This document shows positions 56,588 through 64,000 of a stretch of DNA of 64,000 nucleotides, piece after piece; position 1 is the stretch's first letter, and each line of letters begins with the position of its first letter. A program made the translations under genes and the position numbers. The DNA lies in the NCBI RefSeq assembly GCF_002188465.1, contig NZ_NINW01000024.1:248001-312000 (forward strand), written 5' to 3'. The notes beneath the pieces are model-generated. The model was not told the DNA's origin. It saw nothing but the letters and a program-made list of their open reading frames with translations, and searched no databases. The DNA comes from Pigmentiphaga sp. NML080357 (GTDB lineage: Bacteria > Pseudomonadota > Gammaproteobacteria > Burkholderiales > Burkholderiaceae_B).

Positions 56588-58258
56588 ATGCCTGAAGCCG
56601 AGCTCGACCCGGTCACCCTGGCGGTCCTGAAGGGACGGCTGGAACAGATCGCCGACGAAATGGACGCCACGCTCTACCGCAGCGCGTTCAATCCCATCAT
56701 CGCCGAGGCCCACGATGCCTGCCATGGGCTCTACGATGGCGCGACGGGCGACACGCTCGTGCAGGGCAAGTCCGGCCTGCCGGTGTTCGTCGGCGCCATG
56801 GCCTTCGCGGTGCGTGCCGCGGCGGCCGCTGCACAGCCGCTGGGCGGCATGCGCGAGGGCGAGGTCTGGTTGTTCAACGACCCCTATGACGGCGGCACGC
56901 ACGCCAACGACTTCAAGCTCGTCAAGCCCTTTTTCCGCGACGGCCGCCTGGTCTGTTTCCTCGCCTCGGCTGCGCATTGGCACGACGTGGGCGGCAACGT
57001 CCCGGGCAACTACAATCCGGCCGCCACCGAATGCTGGCAGGAAGCGGTCCAGATCCCGCCGGTGCGCATCGTGACGGAGGGGCAGGTGAATCCCGACGTG
57101 CTCGCCATCCTGCGCGCCAATACCCGCATGCCCGACAGCCTGTGGGGCGACCTGAACGGACAACTGGCGGCCCTGGACCTGGGCGATCGCCGCTTGCGCG
57201 AACTCTTCGATGCCTACGGCGAGGACCGTATCCTGGCCGCGATGCACGCGCTGCGCGCACGTGCGCGCAAGCTGATGCAGGCCCACATCGCCTCGCTGCC
57301 GGACGGCTGCTATTCATTCGAAGATTTCCTCGACAACGACGGCATACGGGACGAGATGCTGCGCATCGCCCTCGACATGACGGTAGAGGGCGAGCGGCTG
57401 GTGCTGGACTTCTCGCGCACGTCGGGCCAGTGCGCAGGGGCGGTCAACATATCGCGCGCCACCGCGGTGGCCGCCTGCTACGTGGCGCTCAAGCACCTGT
57501 TTCCCGACGTGCCGGCCAATGCCGGCGTGCTCGATGCCGTCGAGTTCGTGATGCCGGACGGACTCCTGATCACGGCCCAGCGGCCGCGGCCGGTCGGCGG
57601 CTATACCGAGACCATCCTGCGCATGATCGACGTGGTTTTCAGCGCCGCTGCGCTGGCCGATCCCTCGCGCGCCGTGGCCCAGGCCTACGGCACCATCAAT
57701 GCGCTGTCCATCGCCGGGCTGCGCAGCGACGAAAAACGCCATGGACAGCGCTGGGTCATGTTCAGTTTCTTCGGGGGCGGCCATGGCGCCCACGCCGGCG
57801 GCGACGGCCTGAGCCACGGCAACGCCCCGATTTCCACGGCCACCATACCGCCTCTGGAGATCCTGGAAGCGGCTTATCCGGTTCGTTTCACGCAATGGGC
57901 CCTCAGGCCCGATTCCGGTGGGCCAGGCATGCATCGCGGCGGCCTGGGAGCCGTCTACGAGATCGAACTGCTCGAGGAGAGCGCCCAGGCCTTCATTTTC
58001 GGCGAGCGCGGCAAATCGCCCCCCAAGGGGATCGCGGGCGGGGGCAATGGCGCGTTGAACCGGTTCAGCTATTGCGTGAACGGCCAATGGCATGTTCCGC
58101 CCATGGTCTCCAAGATGCTGGGCATCTCGCTTTCCCGGGGCGACCGGGTAAGGCTGGAGACGCCGGGAGGCGGCGGATATGGCGAGACCGCAGCGCGCAG
58201 CGCCGAAGCTCATGCGCGCGATCTCGCCATGGGCTACGTAACGGAGGACAAGCGGTGA
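56588..58258 (+). CDS. Hydantoinase B/oxoprolinase-family protein (HyuB-like)
   Basis: A 556-residue HyuB-type subunit. Typical blocks are VTLAVLKGRLEQIADEMDAT, FNDPYDGGTHANDFKLVKPF, ASAAHWHDVGGNVPGNYNPA, YEDFLDN-like SFEDFLDNDG, MFSFFGGGHGAHAGGDGLSH, RRDSGGPG-like RPDSGGPGMHRGGLG and a glycine-rich end (TPGGGGYGE). With HyuA it forms ATP-dependent amidases or carboxylases of hydantoins, oxoproline, lactams or aryl ketones. It overlaps HyuA by 4 bp. Confidence 0.92.
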   Translation: MPEAELDPVTLAVLKGRLEQIADEMDATLYRSAFNPIIAEAHDACHGLYDGATGDTLVQGKSGLPVFVGAMAFAVRAAAAAAQPLGGMREGEVWLFNDPYDGGTHANDFKLVKPFFRDGRLVCFLASAAHWHDVGGNVPGNYNPAATECWQEAVQIPPVRIVTEGQVNPDVLAILRANTRMPDSLWGDLNGQLAALDLGDRRLRELFDAYGEDRILAAMHALRARARKLMQAHIASLPDGCYSFEDFLDNDGIRDEMLRIALDMTVEGERLVLDFSRTSGQCAGAVNISRATAVAACYVALKHLFPDVPANAGVLDAVEFVMPDGLLITAQRPRPVGGYTETILRMIDVVFSAAALADPSRAVAQAYGTINALSIAGLRSDEKRHGQRWVMFSFFGGGHGAHAGGDGLSHGNAPISTATIPPLEILEAAYPVRFTQWALRPDSGGPGMHRGGLGAVYEIELLEESAQAFIFGERGKSPPKGIAGGGNGALNRFSYCVNGQWHVPPMVSKMLGISLSRGDRVRLETPGGGGYGETAARSAEAHARDLAMGYVTEDKR

Positions 58259-60294
58259 GCGATCGGCAGCGGGTCGTGGGCGTGGACGTGGGCGGTACGT
58301 TCACCGATTTGTTCGTGCTCGATGAAGCGGACCAATCCGTATCCATCGTCAAGGTACCCTCCACCCGGGGCAAGGAAGCCGTGGGCTTCATGAACGGCAT
58401 CGGCCGCACGGGCGATGGCGCGGCGCGCATCGGCACCATCATCCATGGCACCACGGTGGGCACCAACGCGTTGCTGGAGCGCAAGGCCGCCCGCACGGGC
58501 TTGATCACCACGCGCGGGTTCGCCGACGTGCTCGAGATGCGCCGCCGCGACCGCCCTCAGACGTGGGGATTGCGCGGCGACTACCTGCCGCTCATTCCGC
58601 GCAGCCTGCGTCGGGAGGTCGACGAACGCGTACTGGCCGACGGCAGCATTCATACCGAAGTCGATCTCGACCAGGTCGAGCAATGCGCGCAATCGCTGCT
58701 GGAACAAGGATGCGAGGCGCTCTGCGTATTCTTCATCAACAGCTACGCCAATCCGGCCAACGAGGCCAGGGCGGTGCGCCGGGTGCGCGCGTCCTGGCCC
58801 AACGCCTGCGTAACGGCGTCCACCGAGGTGCTGCCGGAGATCCGCGAGTTCGAGCGGGTCTCGACGGCGAGCCTGAACGCATCGCTCCAGCCGGTGGTGG
58901 GCGGTTATCTGCACCGGCTGGAGGGTGATTTGCGGGCTCGCGGATTCGACGGCCAGTTGATGATCGTGCAGAGCAACGGCGGCGTGATGTCGCGCCAGAC
59001 CGCCTGCGAACTGCCGGTGCGCACCGCGCTTTCGGGACCGGCGGCAGGCGTCATCGCCTGCGCCGCGGTGGCCCGGGCGGCCGGCTATCCCAACGTGATC
59101 ACCGGCGATATCGGCGGGACCTCGTTCGACGTGTCCCTGGTGGCCGACGGACGCGTCGCACTGGCGGACCAGACCAGTATCGACTTCGGCATGGTCGTGC
59201 GCACGCCGATGATACAGATCGAGACCATAGGCGCCGGCGGCGGGTCGATCGCCGCCGTGGACGCCAGCGGCATGCTGCGGGTGGGACCGGAGTCGGCGGG
59301 CAGCCGGCCAGGCCCGGCATGCTATGGCCGCGGCAACCCTTATCCCACCGTGACCGACGCCAATGTGCTGCTGGGCCGCATCGCCGCGCAGCGGCCGCTG
59401 GGAGGCGGGCTGCTCGGCGGCCTGGACGTGGAGCTGGCGCGCAAGGCGATCCAGGCGCACGTGGCCGAGCCGCTGGGGCTCGACGTGCTGGCGGCGGCGG
59501 AAGCCATTCTGACCGTCGCCAACGCCAAGATGGCCGGCGCCATGCGGCTGGTATCCATCGAAAAAGGGCACGATCCCCGCGCATTCGCCTACATGCCGTT
59601 CGGCGGCGGTGGTGGCTTGCACGTGTGCGCGATGATGCGGGAGACCGGTGTCGCAACGGGCATCGTGCCGCGTTATCCGGGGGTGACCTCGGCCCTGGGC
59701 TGCGTCATGGCGGACCTGCGCCACGATGCCGTGCGCACCATCAACCAACCGTTGGGCGACGCGGATTTCGGGCAGCTGCGCGACCTGGTCGACGCCTTGC
59801 GGGCCCAATGCGAGGCGCACCTGGCATCGGCCGGCGTGGCCATCGCGTCGGTGCGGGAGGAATTGTTCCTCGACATGCTTTACCAGGGACAGACCCACAC
59901 GGTCATGGTGCCGGCGACGCGCGAGCGGCTGGACGCCCAGGCGGTGGCGGAAGCCTTCGAGAAGACCTACCAGGCCGAATTCGGCCGGTTGTTGCCGGGT
60001 ATTCCCGCGCGCATGCTGAACCTGCGCTATGCCTTGATAGGAGTGCGGCCCAAGTTCGATCTGCGGCTGCTGGCGCCGCCGGCGGGAGGATCGACCGAGC
60101 CGGCCGGCGTGCAGCGCGTCCATGCCGACGGACGCTGGATGGAAGTGCCTCGCCATGCGCGGCTCGAGCTGCCCGTCGGAGCGTGCATCCGCGGGCCGGC
60201 CATTTTCGAGCAGCCCGATACGACCGTGTGGCTGGAGCCCGGCTTCACGGCCACCACCGACGACCACGGCAACCTGATCCTGCGGCGCGAGTGA
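58255..60294 (+). CDS. Hydantoinase A/oxoprolinase-family protein (HyuA-like)
   Basis: A 679-residue ATP-binding partner. The phosphate-binding N-terminus is VGVDVGGTFTDLFVLDEADQ; next are GTTVGTNALLERKAARTGLI, the core GDIGGTSFDVSLVADGRVAL and GAGGGSIAAVD, and AYMPFGGGGGLHVCAMM. The start is GTG at 58255, overlapping the HyuB stop as GTGA. The frame is open far upstream only because it is out of phase with HyuB. Substrate unknown. Confidence 0.92.
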   Translation: MSDRQRVVGVDVGGTFTDLFVLDEADQSVSIVKVPSTRGKEAVGFMNGIGRTGDGAARIGTIIHGTTVGTNALLERKAARTGLITTRGFADVLEMRRRDRPQTWGLRGDYLPLIPRSLRREVDERVLADGSIHTEVDLDQVEQCAQSLLEQGCEALCVFFINSYANPANEARAVRRVRASWPNACVTASTEVLPEIREFERVSTASLNASLQPVVGGYLHRLEGDLRARGFDGQLMIVQSNGGVMSRQTACELPVRTALSGPAAGVIACAAVARAAGYPNVITGDIGGTSFDVSLVADGRVALADQTSIDFGMVVRTPMIQIETIGAGGGSIAAVDASGMLRVGPESAGSRPGPACYGRGNPYPTVTDANVLLGRIAAQRPLGGGLLGGLDVELARKAIQAHVAEPLGLDVLAAAEAILTVANAKMAGAMRLVSIEKGHDPRAFAYMPFGGGGGLHVCAMMRETGVATGIVPRYPGVTSALGCVMADLRHDAVRTINQPLGDADFGQLRDLVDALRAQCEAHLASAGVAIASVREELFLDMLYQGQTHTVMVPATRERLDAQAVAEAFEKTYQAEFGRLLPGIPARMLNLRYALIGVRPKFDLRLLAPPAGGSTEPAGVQRVHADGRWMEVPRHARLELPVGACIRGPAIFEQPDTTVWLEPGFTATTDDHGNLILRRE

Positions 60295-60359
60295 TGCGGG
60301 GCAGGGGCCGCCCGCGCGGATTGCCGCTACCACGGCCTGTTGACGATGAGGTATTCGAG

Positions 60360-61343
60360 ATGAAATACGGCATCAACGTTGTTCGTGCATGTCCGGCCGT
60401 ACTGTGCGCCGCGCTGGCGGCGGGGGCGGCGCCAGCCTCCCGTGCCGAGGAGTATCCCTCGCGCCCGGTCATGGTGGTCAATACCTGGGCGCCCGGCGGG
60501 CCGTCCGACGCCATCATCCGCCCTCTGCTGGAGAAGTTCTCGCAGCGGTTCGGGCAGCCTTTCGTGCTCGAGAACCGCAGCGGCGCCAACGGCAGCATCG
60601 GCACGAGCTACGTTGCCCGGGCCAGGAGCGACGGCTATACGCTGCTGTTCGCCAACGTGGGGCCCATCGCCATCAGCCCGTGGCTGCCGGACAAGCCCAA
60701 CTACGACTCCCAGAAGGACTTCCAGCCCATCGGCCAGATCGTCTCAGGTTCGACGGTGCTGGTGGTCGCGCCTTCATTCCCGGCCAATACCATGCGGGAA
60801 TTCATCGACTACGCCAAGAAGCATCCGGGCAAGATCACCTACGGTTCGGTGGGCCTGGGCAGCAGCACGCACGTGGCCGGGGCGACCCTGGCCAAGATGG
60901 CGGACATCGAGATGGTCCACGCTCCCTATCGGGGATCGTCGCAGATCCAGATCGACATCATGTCGGGGCAGATCCAGTCGGCTTTCGTCAACCTGGGCGG
61001 GGCGCTGGAATTGATACGCGCAGGCAAGCTCAAGGCCATCGCCGTCAGCACCCAGTCGCGCTCCGCGGTGCTGCCCGACGTGCCGGCGGTGGCCGAGACC
61101 GTGCCGGGCTTCGATTTCAACGTCTGGTATGGGTTGATGGCGCCGGCGGGTACCCCCGTGGAGATCGTGCAGGCGCTGTCCGCCGCATTGAAAGCGACCA
61201 TGGAGATGCCCGACATCAAGGGACGCCTCCTGGCCAGCGGCCTCGATCCGAATTTCACCGGACCGGAGGCCTTCGGCAAGAAGATCGAGCAGGATTTGGC
61301 CGCGTGGAAGCGGGCCGTGGCCAACGCCAACCTGACCCCATAG
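60360..61343 (+). CDS. Bug-family tripartite tricarboxylate transporter receptor
   Basis: A 327-residue periplasmic receptor with signal peptide (VVRACPAVLCAALAAGAAPA, cleavage after SRA) and family blocks VMVVNTWAPGGPSDAIIRPL, FVLENRSGANGSIGTSYVAR, SDGYTLLFANVGP and WYGLMAPAGTP. The usual ENRPGG is here ENRSGA. It sits in the catabolic cluster, 65 bp after HyuA, and probably feeds it. Confidence 0.91.
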   Translation: MKYGINVVRACPAVLCAALAAGAAPASRAEEYPSRPVMVVNTWAPGGPSDAIIRPLLEKFSQRFGQPFVLENRSGANGSIGTSYVARARSDGYTLLFANVGPIAISPWLPDKPNYDSQKDFQPIGQIVSGSTVLVVAPSFPANTMREFIDYAKKHPGKITYGSVGLGSSTHVAGATLAKMADIEMVHAPYRGSSQIQIDIMSGQIQSAFVNLGGALELIRAGKLKAIAVSTQSRSAVLPDVPAVAETVPGFDFNVWYGLMAPAGTPVEIVQALSAALKATMEMPDIKGRLLASGLDPNFTGPEAFGKKIEQDLAAWKRAVANANLTP

Positions 61344-61395
61344 TCCCGATGCGGGCGGCACCGCCGCCGGCCCGCACATCCGTACCGAGAAGGCG

Positions 61396-62268
61396 ATGAA
61401 CGACAAGCGCTACGACATCCCGGCCATCGACGCCGTGGTCAATATCTGGACCCCCGAGCTGCTCGCGCAGCGTCCCAAACGCGACGCGTTCTACAGCGGC
61501 AAGATGAATGTCGACACCGGCATCATGAAAGGGCTCGCGCATGAGGACATGCTGCGCCGCATGGACGCCGCGGGCGTGGAGAAGGCCTTTCTGATCGCGG
61601 CCAAGGTCGGCCCTATCCAGCACCGCGCCAGTTACCACGTGCCCTACGAGGCGGTGGCCGAAGCGGTCAACCGCCATCCCGACCGGTTCCACGGGCTGGC
61701 CGGCCTGGATCCCACGGAGGGTATGCGCGGCGTGCGGGAGCTGGAGAAGGCGGTCAAGGAATACGGTTTCATCGGGGCGCACTTCTATCCGCACTGGTTC
61801 GAGCTCGCGCCCGACCACGCGAAGTGGTATCCGTTCTACGCGAAATGCGCCGAACTCGACGTGCCTGTGCAACTGCAGGTGGGCCAGTCCATGATCTACG
61901 ACCCTTCGCACCGGCTGCGCAGCGTGGGCCGCCCGATCTGCCTGGATGCCGTGGCCTGCGATTTTCCCGAGCTCAAGATCATAGGCATCCATATCGGCAT
62001 TCCCTGGACTGAGGAAATGATCGCCATGGCCTGGAAGCATCCCAACGTCTACATCGGCACCGATGCGCACAGCCCGAAGTACTGGCCCGAGTCCTTCGTC
62101 AAGTACATCGACAGCTACGGCCAGGACAAGGTGATTTTCGGCACCGATTTCCCCATCCTCGATTTCGGGCGCGCCCGCGACGAAATCGAAGCGCTGGGGT
62201 TGCGGCCGGCGCCCAAGGAAAAGCTGCTGCGCGGCAACGCGCTGCGCGTGTACGGGCTGGATCGATGA
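61396..62268 (+). CDS. Amidohydrolase-family protein with an altered metal site
   Basis: A 290-residue ACMSD-like barrel protein related to the protein at 461-1324. Where that protein has DIHVH, this one has DAVVNIW, so the first two histidine ligands are missing. Other family residues are kept: IGAHFYPHWFE, IGIHIGIPWTEEM and FGTDFPILDF. It could bind a metal differently or have lost hydrolase activity. Its stop overlaps the ligase start by 4 bp. Confidence 0.82.
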   Translation: MNDKRYDIPAIDAVVNIWTPELLAQRPKRDAFYSGKMNVDTGIMKGLAHEDMLRRMDAAGVEKAFLIAAKVGPIQHRASYHVPYEAVAEAVNRHPDRFHGLAGLDPTEGMRGVRELEKAVKEYGFIGAHFYPHWFELAPDHAKWYPFYAKCAELDVPVQLQVGQSMIYDPSHRLRSVGRPICLDAVACDFPELKIIGIHIGIPWTEEMIAMAWKHPNVYIGTDAHSPKYWPESFVKYIDSYGQDKVIFGTDFPILDFGRARDEIEALGLRPAPKEKLLRGNALRVYGLDR

Positions 62269-63752
62269 AAGGGGGCGCCGCCATGGCCACGCCCGGCCCC
62301 AATATCGCCGACCAGTTGTCGCTGCATGCCGTGCAGCGTCCCACCAAGCCCGCCATCATCCATCGCGACACCGTCATCGACTACCGGCAGCTCGACCGGA
62401 TGGTGCGCCAGCGCGCCGCGCTGCTGCTCGAGATGGGCGTGCGCCCCGGCGAGGTCGTGGGAGTGGCGCTCAAGGATACGCCCGAGCACCTGATCCTCCT
62501 CTACGCCGTGGCGCGGGCGGGAGCGGTCGTGCTGCCGGTGGACTGCCGCTGGACGGGCGAAGAAAAACGCCGCGTGGCGGAGCACTTCGGCGCCCGCCGC
62601 GTCATGGTCGAGCCGGATGACCTGTTCGCGCCCGGTCTTTGCGTGGCTGCCGACGCGTCCTGGCTGGCACAGGGGAAGCATGCCCCGGCAAGGGAGGAGT
62701 TTCCCGGCGGGGACCACGGTTTCTGCCTGTCGCTGTCGTCCGGCACGACCGGGCGGCCGAAGGGGCCGCTGCTGTCGCACGCGCAATTCATGAGCCGGTT
62801 CTTCACCCACTATGCCGATCTCGGTTTCGGCAGCCGGGAGGTCTATGTCAACGCCACGCCGCTGTACTTCGGCGGCGGACGCGCATTTTCGGTGTCGTCG
62901 CTGTACGTGGGCGCGACCGTGGTCTTGTGCGCGCCGCCCTATAAGGTCGAAGAGCTCGCCGCGGAAATCGAACGCCGCGCCGCCACCATTACCTTCCTGG
63001 TCCCCACGCTCCTGCGCCGCATCCTGCAGGCCGAGCCGGCCGCCAGGGCGCCATTCCGGCGGCTGCGCACGCTGATCGCCTCCGGCTCGCCGCTGACGGC
63101 CGAGGAGCGTGGCCGCATCCGTGACGAGATCTGTCCCGATTTCATCGAATACTACAGCTCGACCGAAGGGGGAGGGGTGACGGTATTGTCGGCGCAGGAG
63201 CAGGCCGCATACCCCGCCTCGGTGGGAAGGCCGGTGTTCGGGGTACGCCTGGAAATCGTGGACGAGCACGACCGTCCGCTGCCCCGCGGCGAGGTGGGGC
63301 GCATCCGCTACGACGGCGCCACCGTGGCCAGGGGGTTCTACCGGGACGACGACGCGAGCAGGGAAGCCTTCCGGGACGGATTCTTCTATCCGGGCGACCT
63401 GGGCTACCTGAACGAAGAGGGTTATCTCTTCCTCTGCGGGCGAGCCAAGGACATGATCATCCGTGGCGGGGTGAACATCTATCCCCTGGAGATCGAATCC
63501 GTCCTGATGACCCATCCCGGCGTGCTCGAGGCCGCGGTCGTGGGCGTGCCCTCGACCGAGTTCGGCGAAGAAGTGGCCGCCTTCGTACTGCCGCGAGGGG
63601 CGCAGGACGCCGCCGCGCTCGCGGCCTGGTGCCGGGAACGGCTGGCACCGTACAAGGTCCCGAAGCATTTCCGCTTCGTCAGCGACTTCGAGCGGAATTC
63701 GGCGGGCAAGATCGTCAAGGGAAATCTGGCGGCTTCCCTGTCAGCCGCGTAG
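62265..63752 (+). CDS. Acyl-CoA synthetase (AMP-forming, class I adenylate-forming)
   Basis: A 495-residue adenylating enzyme. The P-loop is SLSSGTTGRPKGPLLSH near 158, the YYSSTEGGGV motif is near 290, the hinge is GRAKDMIIRGGVNIYPLEIE near 388, and the catalytic Lys is in NSAGKIVKG near 482. It would activate a carboxylic acid for the acyl-CoA dehydrogenase. The start at 62265 is coupled (ATGA) to the previous gene; the ATG at 62283 has a better ribosome-binding site (AAAGGGGG) and is an alternative. Confidence 0.9.
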   Translation: MKGGAAMATPGPNIADQLSLHAVQRPTKPAIIHRDTVIDYRQLDRMVRQRAALLLEMGVRPGEVVGVALKDTPEHLILLYAVARAGAVVLPVDCRWTGEEKRRVAEHFGARRVMVEPDDLFAPGLCVAADASWLAQGKHAPAREEFPGGDHGFCLSLSSGTTGRPKGPLLSHAQFMSRFFTHYADLGFGSREVYVNATPLYFGGGRAFSVSSLYVGATVVLCAPPYKVEELAAEIERRAATITFLVPTLLRRILQAEPAARAPFRRLRTLIASGSPLTAEERGRIRDEICPDFIEYYSSTEGGGVTVLSAQEQAAYPASVGRPVFGVRLEIVDEHDRPLPRGEVGRIRYDGATVARGFYRDDDASREAFRDGFFYPGDLGYLNEEGYLFLCGRAKDMIIRGGVNIYPLEIESVLMTHPGVLEAAVVGVPSTEFGEEVAAFVLPRGAQDAAALAAWCRERLAPYKVPKHFRFVSDFERNSAGKIVKGNLAASLSAA

Positions 63753-63811
63753 GCGGGGCGCCGGGTAGTATATGGGGATGACGAGTCCGTTCTTCCCGTC
63801 CCGGAGGTCCC

Positions 63812-64000
63812 GTGAGCCTCAACCATCATCCGTCCGCCGTCCAGCCGTTGCGCCAGGTCTTGATGGAAACCGGCGCCTACACCTTGCACCAGTCGTTCGA
63901 CTATGGCGGACGGCTGGCCGGCGGCATCATCCATTGCAGTTTCGACGCGCATGAACTGCACTGCCCGGCCTTGCCCCACATTGTCCTCCTGGTATCGCAC
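63812..64000 (+). CDS. N-terminal part of an unidentified protein, possibly an AraC-type regulator
   Basis: A GTG at 63812 with GGAGG seven bases upstream opens a frame that runs off the window (63 residues seen, with LRQVLMETGAYTLHQSFDYG and CPALPHIVLLVSH). The sequence is consistent with the N-terminal cupin half of an AraC regulator, but the helix-turn-helix would lie outside. The product call is tentative. Confidence 0.45.
   Translation, partial: MSLNHHPSAVQPLRQVLMETGAYTLHQSFDYGGRLAGGIIHCSFDAHELHCPALPHIVLLVSH

Overview
The window is high-GC chromosomal DNA, densely packed with genes of beta-proteobacterial (Burkholderiales) type. The gene set and order point to the family Alcaligenaceae, most like Bordetella or Achromobacter. 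The pointers are mdh divergent from a GntR regulator followed by sdhCDAB-sdhE-gltA, then odhA-odhB-lpdA, a phaC-phaB-phaR locus, and repeated Bug-type periplasmic receptors. This placement is an inference from gene content and order. I see no rRNA, tRNA, CRISPR array, prophage or insertion sequence.

Layout. Positions 1-9.7 kb hold small catabolic and transport units: a MarR regulator with an amidohydrolase and an acetoacetyl-CoA synthetase; a LysR regulator divergent from an enolase-superfamily enzyme, a Bug receptor and a 2-hydroxyacid dehydrogenase; and a NicO metal exporter with its DUF1007 partner. Positions 9.7-26.3 kb form the central-carbon block: a CitE-like lyase, malate dehydrogenase, succinate dehydrogenase with its flavinylation factor, citrate synthase, isocitrate lyase and the 2-oxoglutarate dehydrogenase complex. 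Together they cover much of the TCA cycle and the entry to the glyoxylate shunt.

Positions 26.3-32.6 kb hold a leftward catabolic operon opposite an IclR regulator: a fumarase-superfamily lyase, an AhpD-like protein, a Bug receptor, a crotonase that lacks both catalytic glutamates, a Gln-type thiol dioxygenase and a class III CoA-transferase. I read it as a possible pathway for an organic thiol or thioether acid. Positions 32.6-53 kb are mostly housekeeping: a striking hexad-repeat solenoid protein, the Ku/LigD end-joining pair, ZapE, Tex, a DinG-like helicase, a decayed response regulator, BamD, RluD, a laccase-domain (PgeF-like) protein, the PHA genes and RimO. Positions 53-64 kb hold a second catabolic cluster under an IclR regulator: acyl-CoA dehydrogenase, MmgE/PrpD, HyuB and HyuA, a Bug receptor, an amidohydrolase-fold protein without the usual HxH, and an acyl-CoA ligase.

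Three points cut across regions. Five copies of a roughly 80-bp GC-rich repeat sit in gaps near the TCA operons and between rimO and the IclR gene; two are inside operons. Each catabolic regulator gap carries a clear AT-rich palindrome. Three Bug receptors occur without any TctA/TctB membrane partner in the window.
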